Source: Herbihabitans rhizosphaerae
GTDB lineage: Bacteria; Actinomycetota; Actinomycetes; Mycobacteriales; Pseudonocardiaceae
Assembly (NCBI RefSeq): GCF_004216555.1
Contig: NZ_SGWQ01000006.1
Span: forward strand, 62,001-126,000
DNA length: 64,000 nucleotides
Direction: 5' to 3'
A program made the position numbers and the translations under genes. Shown here one piece after another: positions 15,428 through 28,323 of the stretch. Under the pieces are notes generated by a model. That model saw nothing but the letters and a program-made list of their open reading frames with translations, ran no database searches and was not told the DNA's origin. Position 1 is the stretch's first letter; every line of letters starts with the position of its first letter.

Positions 15428-16456
15428 GTGCAGGAGAACAACAACGCCACGGTTTCGTTCGACCGGATGCGCACCATGCTTGTGCGTGCGGCCGAGATCC
15501 GTGAAAGCGAGCAACAGCAGATCTTCGACGCGCTGGACGAGATCCACGCGCGCATGGCCCCCATCGAGACGCTCGGCACCATCCGCAAGCGCCTCACCGA
15601 GATGTCCGACCGCGCCGAGGTCGTCGTGCTCGCCGAGCGCGTCGACGCGGTGATGTCGAAGCTGGACTCACAGGACGCGGCGATCGCCGCCGTCGGCCGC
15701 GCCGTCGAGTCCATCGTGGACAAGCTGGCCACGCCGTTCGCCCAGCTCGACGGTCGTCTGGACGGCGTCGCCGGCCGGATGGAGGGTGTCGCGGGCCGGA
15801 TGGACGGCCTGGAGGACAAGCTCCTCAACATCCACCGCCGGCTCGACGAGCTGGACGGCCACCTGTCCAAGCAGGACGACCGCGTCGCCATGGTTCCCGG
15901 CGAGGTGACCGTTCCGGTCCGCGAGCGCATCGAGGCGCTGGAGGGCGGGCTGCGCGCGCGGATCGACGAGGTGGACGACCGGCTGCACGAGCACCTGGAC
16001 GGCACCAAGGACGCGCTGCACGCCGCGGTCAACGAGACCCGCGAGACGGTGGACGCGAGCGACCGGCTCAACGGGCTGGCCGAGCGCCTCGAGCAGGTGA
16101 CCTCGCGTCTGGACTCGATGACCAGCCGCCTGGACACCGTCGAGGACGGCTTCACCGCGGCGCTGGGCAGCCTGTCCGGCTCGATCGAGCAGAGCCTGAC
16201 CAAGGTCGAGGGCACCCTGACCGAGCGGCCCGACTCGCAGTCGGTGGAGTCGATGGTGCGCAAGAGCAACGCCGAGTCCGAGCGCCGCATCGGCGGCCAC
16301 CTGGACGAGGCGATGGCCACCTTCGCGGAGCTGATGCTCGGTGGCGGGCCGGCGCCGCAGCCGCCGACCACACTGCCCCGCCAGGGCACCCGCCGGCGCA
16401 CCACGAAGAAGGCCGGCACGAAGAACAACTCCACGGACGACGCCGACATCGCCTGA
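15428..16456 (+). CDS. long coiled-coil protein with basic C-terminal tail
   Basis: 342 residues. I recognise no named family. Residues about 20-290 are almost all heptad-like helix with repeated motifs (AQLDGRLDGVAGRMEGVAGR; RLDSMTSRLDTVEDGF), so it should form an extended coiled coil. The tail (about 310-335) is Pro-rich, then basic (RQGTRRRTTKKAGTKNN), which could bind DNA or another polyanion. No signal or membrane segment is seen. The start is a GTG at 15428 in ACCGTGCAGGAG. Context gives no function. The gene ends 106 bp before a convergent GH172 gene, with a strong hairpin between them. Confidence 0.75.
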   Translation: MQENNNATVSFDRMRTMLVRAAEIRESEQQQIFDALDEIHARMAPIETLGTIRKRLTEMSDRAEVVVLAERVDAVMSKLDSQDAAIAAVGRAVESIVDKLATPFAQLDGRLDGVAGRMEGVAGRMDGLEDKLLNIHRRLDELDGHLSKQDDRVAMVPGEVTVPVRERIEALEGGLRARIDEVDDRLHEHLDGTKDALHAAVNETRETVDASDRLNGLAERLEQVTSRLDSMTSRLDTVEDGFTAALGSLSGSIEQSLTKVEGTLTERPDSQSVESMVRKSNAESERRIGGHLDEAMATFAELMLGGGPAPQPPTTLPRQGTRRRTTKKAGTKNNSTDDADIA

Positions 16457-16462
16457 GTTCGC

Positions 16463-16556
16463 GAGTCCCGCGCTGAGACATTCACCGGGACACCCCGAGT
16501 CCCGCGCTCCGCACTGATGCGGAGCGCGGGACTCGCCGGTGCAGGGCGCGGGACTC
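16463..16556. repeat. four GAGTCCCGCGC repeats in two orientations
   Basis: Forward copies lie at 16463-16473 and 16497-16507, inverted copies at 16524-16534 and 16546-16556. They fill the whole gap between two convergent genes. The inverted pair is again spaced 22 bp start to start. Confidence 0.7.
16497..16534. terminator. perfect 17-bp hairpin, bidirectional terminator
   Basis: The 17-base arm at 16497-16513 is perfectly complementary to 16518-16534 around a 4-nt loop (CTGA). It lies between the stops of convergent genes and is built from two inverted GAGTCCCGCGC repeats. Confidence 0.7.
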
Positions 16557-16561
16557 GCGGG

Positions 16562-20312
<3,751 letters not shown>

Positions 20313-21605
20313 TCAACTGCGGAGCGTATCGATGATCAACGGGGCGCGCTCCGCACCGGCGTCGCCAATCGTGACCCCGCCGTTAAGCGCGGCCAGCGCG
20401 CCGCCGAGGGTGTCCTCGTTGTTCGTGCGCAACTCGAGCAGCGGCTGGCCCGCCGACACCCGATCGCCCGGCTTGGCGTGGCACAGCACGCCGGCGGCGT
20501 GGTCGACCGGATCCTCCTTGCGCGCCCGGCCCGCGCCGAGGCGCCACGCGGCCACCCCGACGGCGTACGCGTCCAGGCCGGTGAGCACGCCGTCGGACTC
20601 GGCGGTCACCTCGCGCACGTGCCGCGCGGACGGCAGCGGCGCGTCCGGGTCACCGCCCTGCGCGGCGATCATGCGACACCAGGTCTCGTAGCCGCGGCCG
20701 GACGCCAGCACCTCCGCCGGGTCCACTGTGGACAGTCCGGTGAGGGAGAGCATCTCGCGGGCCAGCGCCATGGTCAGCTCGACCACGTCGGCCGGCCCGC
20801 CGCCTTTCAGCACGTCGACCGACTCGGCCACCTCGACCGCGTTGCCCACGGCGGCGCCGAGCGGCACGGACATGTCGGTGAGCAGCGCGGTGGTCGGCAC
20901 GCCGTGCTCGCGGCCGATCCCGACCAGCGCCGCGGCCAGCGCGCGGGCGTCCGCCTCGGTCTTCATGAACGCGCCGGCGCCGACCTTCACGTCGAGCACC
21001 AGGCCACCGGCGCCCTCGGCGATCTTCTTGCTCATGATCGAGCTGGCGATCAGCGGGACGGACTCCACGGTGCCGGTGACGTCCCGCAGCGCGTACAGCT
21101 TGCGGTCGGCCGGCGCGAGATTGGGCGTGGCCGCGCACACCACGGCGCCGACCTCGTCGAGTTGGCGCGCGATCTCCTCGGTGGACAGGCCGGCCCGCCA
21201 GCCGGAGATCGACTCCAGCTTGTCCAGCGTGCCGCCGGTGTAGCCGAGGCCGCGGCCGGAAAGCTGTGGGACGGCGGCGCCGCACGCGGCCACCAGCGGG
21301 GCCAGCGGCAGGGTGATCTTGTCGCCGACGCCGCCGGTGGAGTGCTTGTCCACGGTCGGGCGGCTGGTGCGCAGCGAGAGCCGCTCGCCCGAGTCGATCA
21401 TCGCGCGGGTCCACCTGGCGGTCTCGACGGCGTCCATCCCGTTGAGCAGGATCGCCATGGCGAGGGCGGACATCTGCTCGTCGGCGACCACGCCACGGGT
21501 GTAGGCGTCCACCACCCAGTCGATCTGCTCGCCGGTCAGCGTGCCGCCGTCCCGCTTCGCCCTGATGATGTCCACAGTGGACAGTGGTTCCCACGTCATG
21601 GACAC
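20313..21605 (-). CDS. deoA: thymidine phosphorylase
   Basis: 430 residues. Converts thymidine (and deoxyuridine) plus phosphate to the base and deoxyribose-1-phosphate. The glycosyltransferase family 3 pattern is complete: N-terminal helical domain with YTRGVVADEQMSALAMAILL, the signature SGERLSLRTSRPTVDKHSTG, the phosphate-binding KHSTGGVGDK loop, and the C-terminal PYNP domain (DAYAVGVAAWRLGAGRARKE, VSAGQPLLELRTNN). The start is the GTG at 21605 or the ATG at 21599. It is downstream of SDR and SMR genes on the same strand with almost no gap, so it may be their operon partner. A phosphopentomutase, needed to link it to DeoC, is not in the window. Confidence 0.95.
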   Translation of the reverse strand: MSMTWEPLSTVDIIRAKRDGGTLTGEQIDWVVDAYTRGVVADEQMSALAMAILLNGMDAVETARWTRAMIDSGERLSLRTSRPTVDKHSTGGVGDKITLPLAPLVAACGAAVPQLSGRGLGYTGGTLDKLESISGWRAGLSTEEIARQLDEVGAVVCAATPNLAPADRKLYALRDVTGTVESVPLIASSIMSKKIAEGAGGLVLDVKVGAGAFMKTEADARALAAALVGIGREHGVPTTALLTDMSVPLGAAVGNAVEVAESVDVLKGGGPADVVELTMALAREMLSLTGLSTVDPAEVLASGRGYETWCRMIAAQGGDPDAPLPSARHVREVTAESDGVLTGLDAYAVGVAAWRLGAGRARKEDPVDHAAGVLCHAKPGDRVSAGQPLLELRTNNEDTLGGALAALNGGVTIGDAGAERAPLIIDTLRS

Positions 21606-21608
21606 ACT

Positions 21609-21932
21609 CTAAGCCTCGACAAGTTTCAGCCCGATGATCCCGGCGACGATCAACAGCAGGAACCCCAGTCGCGACAACGACATCGCCTCGCCGAACAGCG
21701 CCATCCCGGTGACCGCGACGCCGACCGTGCCGATGCCCACCCAGACGGCGTACGCGGTGCCGACCGGCAGATCGGCGAGTGCTATCGAGAGCATGCCGAG
21801 GCTGACCGCGGCGACCGCGATCCCGATCACGGTCGGCACGAGTCGAGTCAAGCCGTCGGCCTGCTTCAACGCGACCGACCAGACGATCTCGAGCAGTCCG
21901 GCCGCGACGAGGATGACCCAGGCACGGCTCAC
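21609..21932 (-). CDS. SMR family transporter (SugE/Gdx-like)
   Basis: 107 residues with four hydrophobic helices. The SMR-family Glu in the first helix ([15 protein letters not shown]) and the loop/helix motif [20 protein letters not shown] are present. The WVGIGTVG form is typical of the SugE/Gdx branch, which exports guanidinium, rather than EmrE multidrug pumps. Start GTG at 21932, overlapping the SDR stop by 4 nt. The stop lies a few bases before thymidine phosphorylase. Substrate not proven. Confidence 0.85.
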   Translation of the reverse strand: MSRAWVILVAAGLLEIVWSVALKQADGLTRLVPTVIGIAVAAVSLGMLSIALADLPVGTAYAVWVGIGTVGVAVTGMALFGEAMSLSRLGFLLLIVAGIIGLKLVEA

Positions 21933-22669
21933 GCGGTGACCCCGCCGTCCACCGTCACGGTCGCGCCGGTGATGTAACGGCCGGAGTCGCCGACCAGGTG
22001 TGCCACCGTGGCGGCGATGTCCTCGGCGGTCCCGTAGTGGCCGAGCGCGGTGACCGCCCGCTCGCCGTCGGCGTGGTCGCCGTCGGCCGGGTTCATCTCG
22101 GTGTCGATCGACCCCGGCTGGACGAGGTTGACCGTGATCCCGCGCGGCCCCAGATCGCGTGCCACTCCCTTGGTGAAGCCGATCAGGGCCGACTTGCTCA
22201 TCGCGTACAGGCTGTAGCCCGGCGCCGGCACGCGATCGGCGAGGCTGCTGCCGATGCTGACGATCCGCCCGCCGTCGGGCAGGTGCTCGACGGCCGCCCT
22301 GGTCGCGGAGAACACCGCGCGGGCGTGCACCGCCATGAGCTCGTCGTAGTGGTCGACCGTGGCCTCGCCGATCTCCCCGGAAATGAACAGGCCCGCGTTG
22401 TTGACCAGGATGTCCAGCCGCCCGAGCCGCTCGACCGTCTCGGTGACCGCGGCGCTGATCGCGGCGTGGTCCGCGGCGTTCGCCTGGATCGCGACGCCCC
22501 GGCCGCCGGCGACGGCGACCGCGGCGAGCACGTCGTCGGCACGGTCCTTCGCGGTGTTGTAGGTGATCGCGATGTCGGCGCCGTCGGCCGCGAGCCGGGT
22601 GGCGATGGCTGCCCCGATGCCCCGGCTTCCGCCGGTGACCAGTCCGACCTTGCCGTCGAGTTTCTGCAC
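21929..22669 (-). CDS. SDR family oxidoreductase (3-oxoacyl-ACP reductase-like)
   Basis: 246 residues, classical short-chain dehydrogenase. Cofactor motif [12 protein letters not shown] near residue 13, NNAG at about 90, catalytic Ser ([10 protein letters not shown]), Tyr and Lys ([11 protein letters not shown]). The site after beta-2 ([13 protein letters not shown]) suggests NADPH. The GTG at 22669 has AGGAG 7 nt upstream. It is divergent from a TetR regulator with an inverted repeat between them, a common arrangement in which the regulator represses the reductase gene. Substrate unknown. Confidence 0.88.
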   Translation of the reverse strand: MQKLDGKVGLVTGGSRGIGAAIATRLAADGADIAITYNTAKDRADDVLAAVAVAGGRGVAIQANAADHAAISAAVTETVERLGRLDILVNNAGLFISGEIGEATVDHYDELMAVHARAVFSATRAAVEHLPDGGRIVSIGSSLADRVPAPGYSLYAMSKSALIGFTKGVARDLGPRGITVNLVQPGSIDTEMNPADGDHADGERAVTALGHYGTAEDIAATVAHLVGDSGRYITGATVTVDGGVTA

Positions 22670-22684
22670 GAGCTGCTCCTATTT

Positions 22685-22713
22685 CTGCAGTGAACGCTTC
22701 CTAATTACTGTAG
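22685..22713. promoter_or_regulatory. putative TetR operator in divergent promoter
   Basis: CTGCAGTGA (22685-22693) and TTACTGTAG (22705-22713) are inverted with 7 of 9 matches across an 11-nt spacer, between the SDR start (22669) and the TetR start (22757). Confidence 0.45.
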
Positions 22714-22756
22714 CCTTGCTAGTGTGGAGACGGCAACCACACGGGAAGGGAGCGCG

Positions 22757-23392
22757 ATGGCACCGCCGGGACGACCGCGCGGCTTCGACCGCGACGCGGT
22801 ACTCGACGCGGCGATGCGGCTGTTCTGGCAGCACGGCTACGAGGGCACGTCGATCAGCGACCTCACCGAGACGACGGGCATCGGCACGCGCAGCCTGTAC
22901 GCCGCGTTCGGCTCGAAGGAGGAGCTCTTCCGGGAGGCGGTGACGCTGTACAACAGTGCGAGCGTGATCAGCTGCGGTGCGCTCGACGAGGAGCCGACCG
23001 CACGTGCGGCGATCGAGACGCTGTTACGCGCCAACGCCGATGCCTACGCGGATCCGACGACACCGCGCGGCTGCATGATCGTCCTCGGCGCGGCGACCGG
23101 CACGCCGGAGAACGAGCCCGTCCGGCGGTTCCTCGCCGACTGCCGCGACGCCGACCGCACGGCGGTGTCCGCCCGGCTCGAACGCGCGGTGGGCGACGGC
23201 GATCTGCCGCCGGACGCGGACACCGAGGCGATCGCGACGTTCTACCTGACCGTCCTGCACGGCCTGTCGATCGGCGCCCGCGACGGCGGCACCCGCGAGG
23301 CCATGCACCAAGTCATCGACATGGCGATGTGCGGGTGGGACGGCGTGGTGTCGCAACGGCGACGCTCAGCCCGCCCAGCCCGAAGCCGGTGA
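22757..23392 (+). CDS. TetR family transcriptional regulator
   Basis: 211 residues from the ATG at 22757, preceded by AAGGGA; an in-frame GTG at 22724 would add 11 residues. The N-terminal helix-turn-helix (about 10-55) reads FDRDAVLDAAMRLFWQHGYE then TGIGTRSLYAAFGSKEELF, typical of TetR proteins. The ligand domain carries CMIVLGAATGTPENEPVRRF, seen in the AcrR/TetR subgroup that often controls adjacent oxidoreductases. Divergent from the SDR-SMR-deoA set, so likely its local repressor. Ligand unknown. Confidence 0.9.
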   Translation: MAPPGRPRGFDRDAVLDAAMRLFWQHGYEGTSISDLTETTGIGTRSLYAAFGSKEELFREAVTLYNSASVISCGALDEEPTARAAIETLLRANADAYADPTTPRGCMIVLGAATGTPENEPVRRFLADCRDADRTAVSARLERAVGDGDLPPDADTEAIATFYLTVLHGLSIGARDGGTREAMHQVIDMAMCGWDGVVSQRRRSARPARSR

Positions 23393-23402
23393 GGAGTTCT
23401 CG

Positions 23403-25805
23403 TCAGTCGAGCACCGTGGTGGTCAGCGCCGGCGAGGCGTCGATCTCCGCGTCGGTGAACCGTGGTGTCACCCATCCGCCGGACGAGTACAGCTTGGTCT
23501 GGTCGGAGAAGTGCGGCGAGGTCGGGTCGGAGGACTGCGAGTACGTCAACACTGTCGACACCTTCGGCGCGCCCCGCCCGAACTGGATCACCTGGATGTA
23601 GGACGACCCGTGCGGCACCTCCACGTAGCCGCGCTTCGGGTCCCAGGTCGCCGTGATCACGTTCAGCACGCCGAGCTGCCCCGGCCCGCCGTGGATCGGG
23701 ATGCGCTCGCCGTTGCGCGTCACGGTCTGCCCCTGCGCGAGCGGCGCGTCCAGCGCCAGCCCGGCGGCGAGCACCTCGGCCGCCGCGTTGCCGAACGCCA
23801 GCGCCACCTCGGGCTTGTCCGCGGCCAGCGTGTTCGGCGTGTGCACCGGATTGCGCGGGTCGAACGGCACCTTCCACGGCCCGCCGGGCACCCGGCCGAG
23901 CTGCGCCCAGAACCGTTGGAACAGCAGGGATCCACGGCTGTCGTTGGTGTACCCGTGCTGCCACGACGCGAGCGCGGGACACGCCGCGCGCACGTCGACC
24001 GGGCCGGAGGAGGACGGCGCCTTGCCGTCCGGGAACGCGGCACACATCTTCGCCGTGTCGGCCGCGGTCAGCTCGGCGTTGCGGCTGTGGTCGGAGAACA
24101 GCACGGCGCGCATCGACTCGTTGCTGAACCCGCGCCCCGGCAGCCCGTCGGTACCGGTGATCCGCCGCTGGGTCGCGATGATGCTCTCCTGCGTGCGGGT
24201 CGAGCGCTGCTCCAGGGTGTCGCCGAACACGCGCGGGTAGCTCAGCGGCCGGGCCGGGTTGGCCAGCCACGGGCTGTCGTTGGCGTTGGTGACGAAGTCC
24301 TTGCGGGTCAACGACGGCATGCGGGACGGCCCGAGCAACCCGGGCTCCAGCGCCTCGCCGTCGGTGCCCCACTGGCAGGCGCTCCGGCCACCGTCCAAAA
24401 TGGACAGTCCGTCGGAGGCGAAGGTCTCCTTGCCGAGCGGGGTGCCGCACGTGGCGGCGTGCTCGTCGGTCACGTGCGGGACGACCTGCGAGTCGGTGTA
24501 CAGCGCGTTGCCGTCGCGGTCGGAGGCGATCGTGTTCACCCACGGGATGCCCTGGCCGCGGCGCAGCACGTCGCGCAGACCGGCCGTGTCGCGCGCCTTG
24601 GCGAAGCCGAACCAGGTGTTCAGCGCGCGCAGGTTCCCGGCGTTGGCGTCGCGCATCACGTGCGCGGTCTGGCCCCACGGCAGATCGATGCCCTCGACCT
24701 CGTTGGTCACCGGGCCGTAGCGGGTTGACCAGAGGGTGCGCTCCACGGTGCCGATCGAGCCGTCGTCGTTGCGCACCTGGACGGCGACCCGCTGCGAGGT
24801 CATGTCCTCCGGCTTGCCGTCCACCAGGTATTGGGTCGGCTTCCCGGGTGTCAGCGGCACCTCGAACAGGCCGAACGGGATCACGGTGGACACGGTGTGG
24901 CTCCACGCCACGCGGTCGGTGTGCCCGATGTTGATCGCCGGCATGCCGATCAGACCGGCGCCGGAGACGTCGATCTCGCCGGGGATGGTGAGGTGGCTCT
25001 GCCAGAAGCGGCGCGAGCCGTGCCACGGGAAGTGCGGGTTGCCGAGCAGCACGCTGCGGCCGTCGGTCACGCCCTGCGAGCCGACGGCGATCGCGTTGCT
25101 GCCGATGTCGGCCGGGCCCTTGCCGGCGCCGAGCGCGGCGGACAGGCGGCGCGCGGTGTCCGGTGCGGGGGCGCTCACCGGGGTGGCCGGCGGCTGCGCG
25201 TTGACCTCGCCGTCGACGCTGCCACCGGAGCCGGCGCCGACCACGACCGAGTACACGTGCCGGTACACGTCGAGGTCGGTGATCGGGCGCACCCACTCCT
25301 GGCCCTTGCAGCGCGGGTCGGTGATCGCGCCGCCGTGCTCGGCGAGGTACTTGTTGTATCCCTTGGCGTATCCGCGAACCACGTCGCGCACCCGCGGCTC
25401 GGGGCCGTTGGGGGCCGGCTGGTCGACCAGGCGCTCGACGACACGGCTGTCGTTGATCCGCTGGAAGTGCAGGTCGCTGTTCAGGCTGGTGGTGGAGCCG
25501 CCGAGACCGGGGCTCACCGGAGCGTTCGGGCCGAGATAGCGGGACCGCTGCCCGCTGACCGTGAGATAGCTGTCGGCGAGCAGGCAGACGTTGTCCTTGG
25601 CGGAGGCGAAACCGAGGCCTTCGCCGAGCCCGCCGTAGTCGCGCGCGGTGATGTGCGGGATGCCGTACTCGGTGTACCGGATCTTCACCTTCGGCGACCC
25701 GGCCGCCGCGGGTTCGGCGGTGGCCGGGGTGTTGGCCACGGCGATCGCCGTGGCGACGGCCGCGATCGCACCTACCGCTCCGGTGATCTTGATCGCGCGT
25801 CTCAT
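23403..25805 (-). CDS. secreted penicillin acylase family N-terminal nucleophile hydrolase, copy 1
   Basis: 800 residues from the ATG at 25805, which has AGGGGAGGA upstream. A signal peptide (about 1-31) precedes the alpha chain, then a linker (about 195-235) and the beta chain beginning at Ser236 in ADIGSNAIAVGSQ, the autocatalytic cleavage point and nucleophile of this Ntn family. ARDYGGLGEGLGFASAKDN, GNPHFPWHGSRRFWQSHLTI and INIGHTDRVAWSHTVS are family hallmarks. Actinobacterial relatives include aculeacin A acylase and acyl-homoserine-lactone acylases, so cleavage of lipopeptides or signalling amides is plausible. It lies just downstream of a paralog of the same orientation. Confidence 0.9.
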   Translation of the reverse strand: MRRAIKITGAVGAIAAVATAIAVANTPATAEPAAAGSPKVKIRYTEYGIPHITARDYGGLGEGLGFASAKDNVCLLADSYLTVSGQRSRYLGPNAPVSPGLGGSTTSLNSDLHFQRINDSRVVERLVDQPAPNGPEPRVRDVVRGYAKGYNKYLAEHGGAITDPRCKGQEWVRPITDLDVYRHVYSVVVGAGSGGSVDGEVNAQPPATPVSAPAPDTARRLSAALGAGKGPADIGSNAIAVGSQGVTDGRSVLLGNPHFPWHGSRRFWQSHLTIPGEIDVSGAGLIGMPAINIGHTDRVAWSHTVSTVIPFGLFEVPLTPGKPTQYLVDGKPEDMTSQRVAVQVRNDDGSIGTVERTLWSTRYGPVTNEVEGIDLPWGQTAHVMRDANAGNLRALNTWFGFAKARDTAGLRDVLRRGQGIPWVNTIASDRDGNALYTDSQVVPHVTDEHAATCGTPLGKETFASDGLSILDGGRSACQWGTDGEALEPGLLGPSRMPSLTRKDFVTNANDSPWLANPARPLSYPRVFGDTLEQRSTRTQESIIATQRRITGTDGLPGRGFSNESMRAVLFSDHSRNAELTAADTAKMCAAFPDGKAPSSSGPVDVRAACPALASWQHGYTNDSRGSLLFQRFWAQLGRVPGGPWKVPFDPRNPVHTPNTLAADKPEVALAFGNAAAEVLAAGLALDAPLAQGQTVTRNGERIPIHGGPGQLGVLNVITATWDPKRGYVEVPHGSSYIQVIQFGRGAPKVSTVLTYSQSSDPTSPHFSDQTKLYSSGGWVTPRFTDAEIDASPALTTTVLD

Positions 25806-25825
25806 CGTCGCGTCCTCCCCTGAAT

Positions 25826-25868
25826 CACGTGGTGTGCACCCCGCCCCACACGGGGCACACACTACGTG
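25826..25868 (-). terminator. imperfect 17-bp hairpin between acylase genes
   Basis: Arms 25826-25842 and 25852-25868 pair at 14 of 17 positions. It begins directly after the upstream acylase stop (25870) and ends before the ribosome site of the second acylase, so it may be a terminator or attenuator separating the two. Confidence 0.5.
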
Positions 25869-25869
25869 A

Positions 25870-28317
25870 TCACCGGGACAGCGTGACCACGGTCAGCTCC
25901 GGCGAGGCGTTGATCTGCTCCTCGGTGAACCGCTCGGGAACCCACTTGCCGGCCGAGAACAGCTCGGTCTGGTCGGCGTAGTGCGGCGAGGTGGGGTCGG
26001 TCGACTGCGAGTAGGTGAGCACGGAGTGGGCCGAGGGCGCACCGTCACCGAAGTGCGTGACCTGGATGAACGACGAGCCGTGCCGGATCTCGGGGTAACC
26101 GGCCTTGGGGTCCCACAGCGGGGTGATCACGTTGAGCACGCCGAGCTGGCCCTGACCGCCGTGGATGGGGATGCGCTTGCCGTTGCGGGTGACCGACTGG
26201 CCGTCGGAAAGCGGTGCGGCCAACGGGATTCCGGCCGCGCGCAGGTCGTTGACCGCGTTGCCGAAGGCCAGCCACACGTCGGGCCGGTCGGTGGCGAGCT
26301 TGCGCGGGGTGTTGACCGGGTCCTTCGGGTCGAAGCCGTCCTTCCACGGTCCGGGAAGGCTCGCACCGGCGAACTTGATCAGCCCGATGTGCGTCCAGAA
26401 GCGTTGGAACAGAACGGATCCGCGGCTGTCGGCGCGGAACGAGCCGTCCCAGTTCTCCAGCACCGGGCAGGCTTCGCTCACGTTGATCAGCCCGCCGCTG
26501 AACGGTGCGAGGCCGCCGAGGAAGCCCTTGCACATGGCGACGGTGTCGGTGCGGGCGAGTTCGGCGTTGCGGCTGTCGTCGCGGAAGAGGACCTCGCGCA
26601 TGGTGTCGCCGTCGAAGCCCTTGCCGGGTAGGCCGTCGACGCCGGCGAGGCGGCGCTGGGCGGCGACGATGCTCTGCTGGGTGCGAGTGGAGCGGGCGGT
26701 GTTCATGTCACCCATGACACGGGGGTGGGACAGCGGTTCGGCGGGGTTGGCGAGCCAGGCGCTGTCGTTGGCGTTGGTGACGAAGTCCTTGCGGGTCAAC
26801 GAGGGCATGCGGGACGGGCCGAGCAGTCCGGGTTCGAGCGCGTCCGGGTCGTTGCCCCACTGACACGCGCCGCGGCCACCGTCCAAAATGGACAGTCCCT
26901 GCAGCGAGAAGGTGACCTTGCCGAGGAGCGTGTTGCAGGCGTTGGCCTTCTCGTCGGTGATGTGCGGGACGACCTGGATGTCGCCGTAGAAGGCGTTGCC
27001 CTTGCGGTCGGAGGCGATCGTGTTGACCCACGGGATGCCCTGGGTGCGGCGCAGCACGTCCTTGATCTCGCCGGTGTCGCGGGCCTTGGCGATGTTGAGC
27101 CAGGTGTTCATGCCGCGAAGGTTGGTGAGGTTCGCCTCGCGCACCGAATGGGCGGTGAGCGCCCACGGAAGGGGGATGGTGCCCATGATCGAGGTGGTGA
27201 CCGGGCCGTAGCGGGTGGACCAGATGGTGCGCTCGACCTTGCCCGTGGAGCCGTCCGCGTTGCGGACGTCGACCGAGACCTGTTGCGCGGTCATCGATTC
27301 GACCTTGCCGTCGACCAGGTACTTGGTCGGATCCCACGGCACGACGGGAACTTCGAAGAGCCCGAACGGCGCGACCGTGGCGACCGTGTGGGTCCACGCG
27401 ACGTCGTCGTTGTGCCCGATGTTGACGGCGGGCAGGCCGAGCAGGCTGGCGCCGCTGACGTTGAGCTTGCCGGGGATCGTGAGGTGGCTCTGCCACATGC
27501 GGTTCTTGCCGTGCCACGGAAAGTGCGGGTTGCCGAGCAGGACGCTCTTGCCGCCCGAGACGCCCTGCGATCCGGCGGCGATCCCGTTGGAGCCCATGCC
27601 CTCGTGCCGGTTGGACTGGATCGCGGAGGCGATGCGGCTGGCTGTGTCCTTGGCCGGCTTCGGTGCCGGTGCGTTGGCCGGCACGACAGCGGGTTTGGCC
27701 CCGACCACCCCGTCCAGGACGTAGTCGGTACTGCCCATGATCACGGTCATGTGGACGTGCCGGTACACGTCGATGTCGGAGATCGGGCGGACCCAGTCCT
27801 TACCCCGACAGGCGGGATCGGAGATGTTCCCGACGCCAGTCTCGGCCAGGTAGCGGTTGTACCCCTTGGCGTACCCGCGAACGACTTCCTTGACCTCGGG
27901 CTCGGGCCCCTGCGGCGCGGGCAGGTCCACGAGCCCCTCGACGATCTTGGCGTCCTTGAGGCGGGTGAAGTACAGATCGCTGTTGAGATTCGTGGTGGTC
28001 GCGCTCTGGCCGGGCGAGACCTGGCCGTCCGGGCCAAGGAACCGGGAGCGCTCACCATTGGCCGTGAGGTAGGTGTCGGCGAGCAAGCAGAGGTTGTCCT
28101 TGGCTACGGCGTACCCGTAGCCCTCGCCGAGGCCCGCGAAGTCCGACGCGGTGATGTGCGGGATGCCGAACTCGGTGTAGCGAATGGTGGCGGCCGCCGG
28201 TGCGGCCTCAGCGGTGTACTGCACGGCCACCGTGGTGGCCGTGGCCGCGACGGCCAGCACCGCCGCGCCTGCGACGGATGCTCGTAACCTCGTGCGGAAC
28301 CTGCGGGTGTGCGCCAT
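25870..28317 (-). CDS. secreted penicillin acylase family hydrolase, copy 2
   Basis: 815 residues from the ATG at 28317. A signal peptide (1-39) precedes the alpha chain; the beta-chain nucleophile is Ser243 in EGMGSNGIAAGSQ. It shares long stretches with the neighbour (GNPHFPWHG, RKDFVTNAND, YSQSTDPTSPH), so the pair is a tandem duplication. Even the DNA palindrome GTCCAAAATGGAC is kept at the same place in both. The linker before the nucleophile and the substrate-pocket regions differ, suggesting different acyl preferences. The start is chosen for the signal peptide and for a TANNNT box 6 nt upstream. A perfect operator-like inverted repeat overlaps the promoter. Confidence 0.9.
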   Translation of the reverse strand: MAHTRRFRTRLRASVAGAAVLAVAATATTVAVQYTAEAAPAAATIRYTEFGIPHITASDFAGLGEGYGYAVAKDNLCLLADTYLTANGERSRFLGPDGQVSPGQSATTTNLNSDLYFTRLKDAKIVEGLVDLPAPQGPEPEVKEVVRGYAKGYNRYLAETGVGNISDPACRGKDWVRPISDIDVYRHVHMTVIMGSTDYVLDGVVGAKPAVVPANAPAPKPAKDTASRIASAIQSNRHEGMGSNGIAAGSQGVSGGKSVLLGNPHFPWHGKNRMWQSHLTIPGKLNVSGASLLGLPAVNIGHNDDVAWTHTVATVAPFGLFEVPVVPWDPTKYLVDGKVESMTAQQVSVDVRNADGSTGKVERTIWSTRYGPVTTSIMGTIPLPWALTAHSVREANLTNLRGMNTWLNIAKARDTGEIKDVLRRTQGIPWVNTIASDRKGNAFYGDIQVVPHITDEKANACNTLLGKVTFSLQGLSILDGGRGACQWGNDPDALEPGLLGPSRMPSLTRKDFVTNANDSAWLANPAEPLSHPRVMGDMNTARSTRTQQSIVAAQRRLAGVDGLPGKGFDGDTMREVLFRDDSRNAELARTDTVAMCKGFLGGLAPFSGGLINVSEACPVLENWDGSFRADSRGSVLFQRFWTHIGLIKFAGASLPGPWKDGFDPKDPVNTPRKLATDRPDVWLAFGNAVNDLRAAGIPLAAPLSDGQSVTRNGKRIPIHGGQGQLGVLNVITPLWDPKAGYPEIRHGSSFIQVTHFGDGAPSAHSVLTYSQSTDPTSPHYADQTELFSAGKWVPERFTEEQINASPELTVVTLSR

Positions 28318-28323
28318 GGTGGC

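Noticed and set aside
24393-26893. GTCCAAAATGGAC in both acylases as independent evidence for the palindrome
   Set aside because: The two sites are at the same position in paralogs, so they count as one inherited event when judging enrichment.
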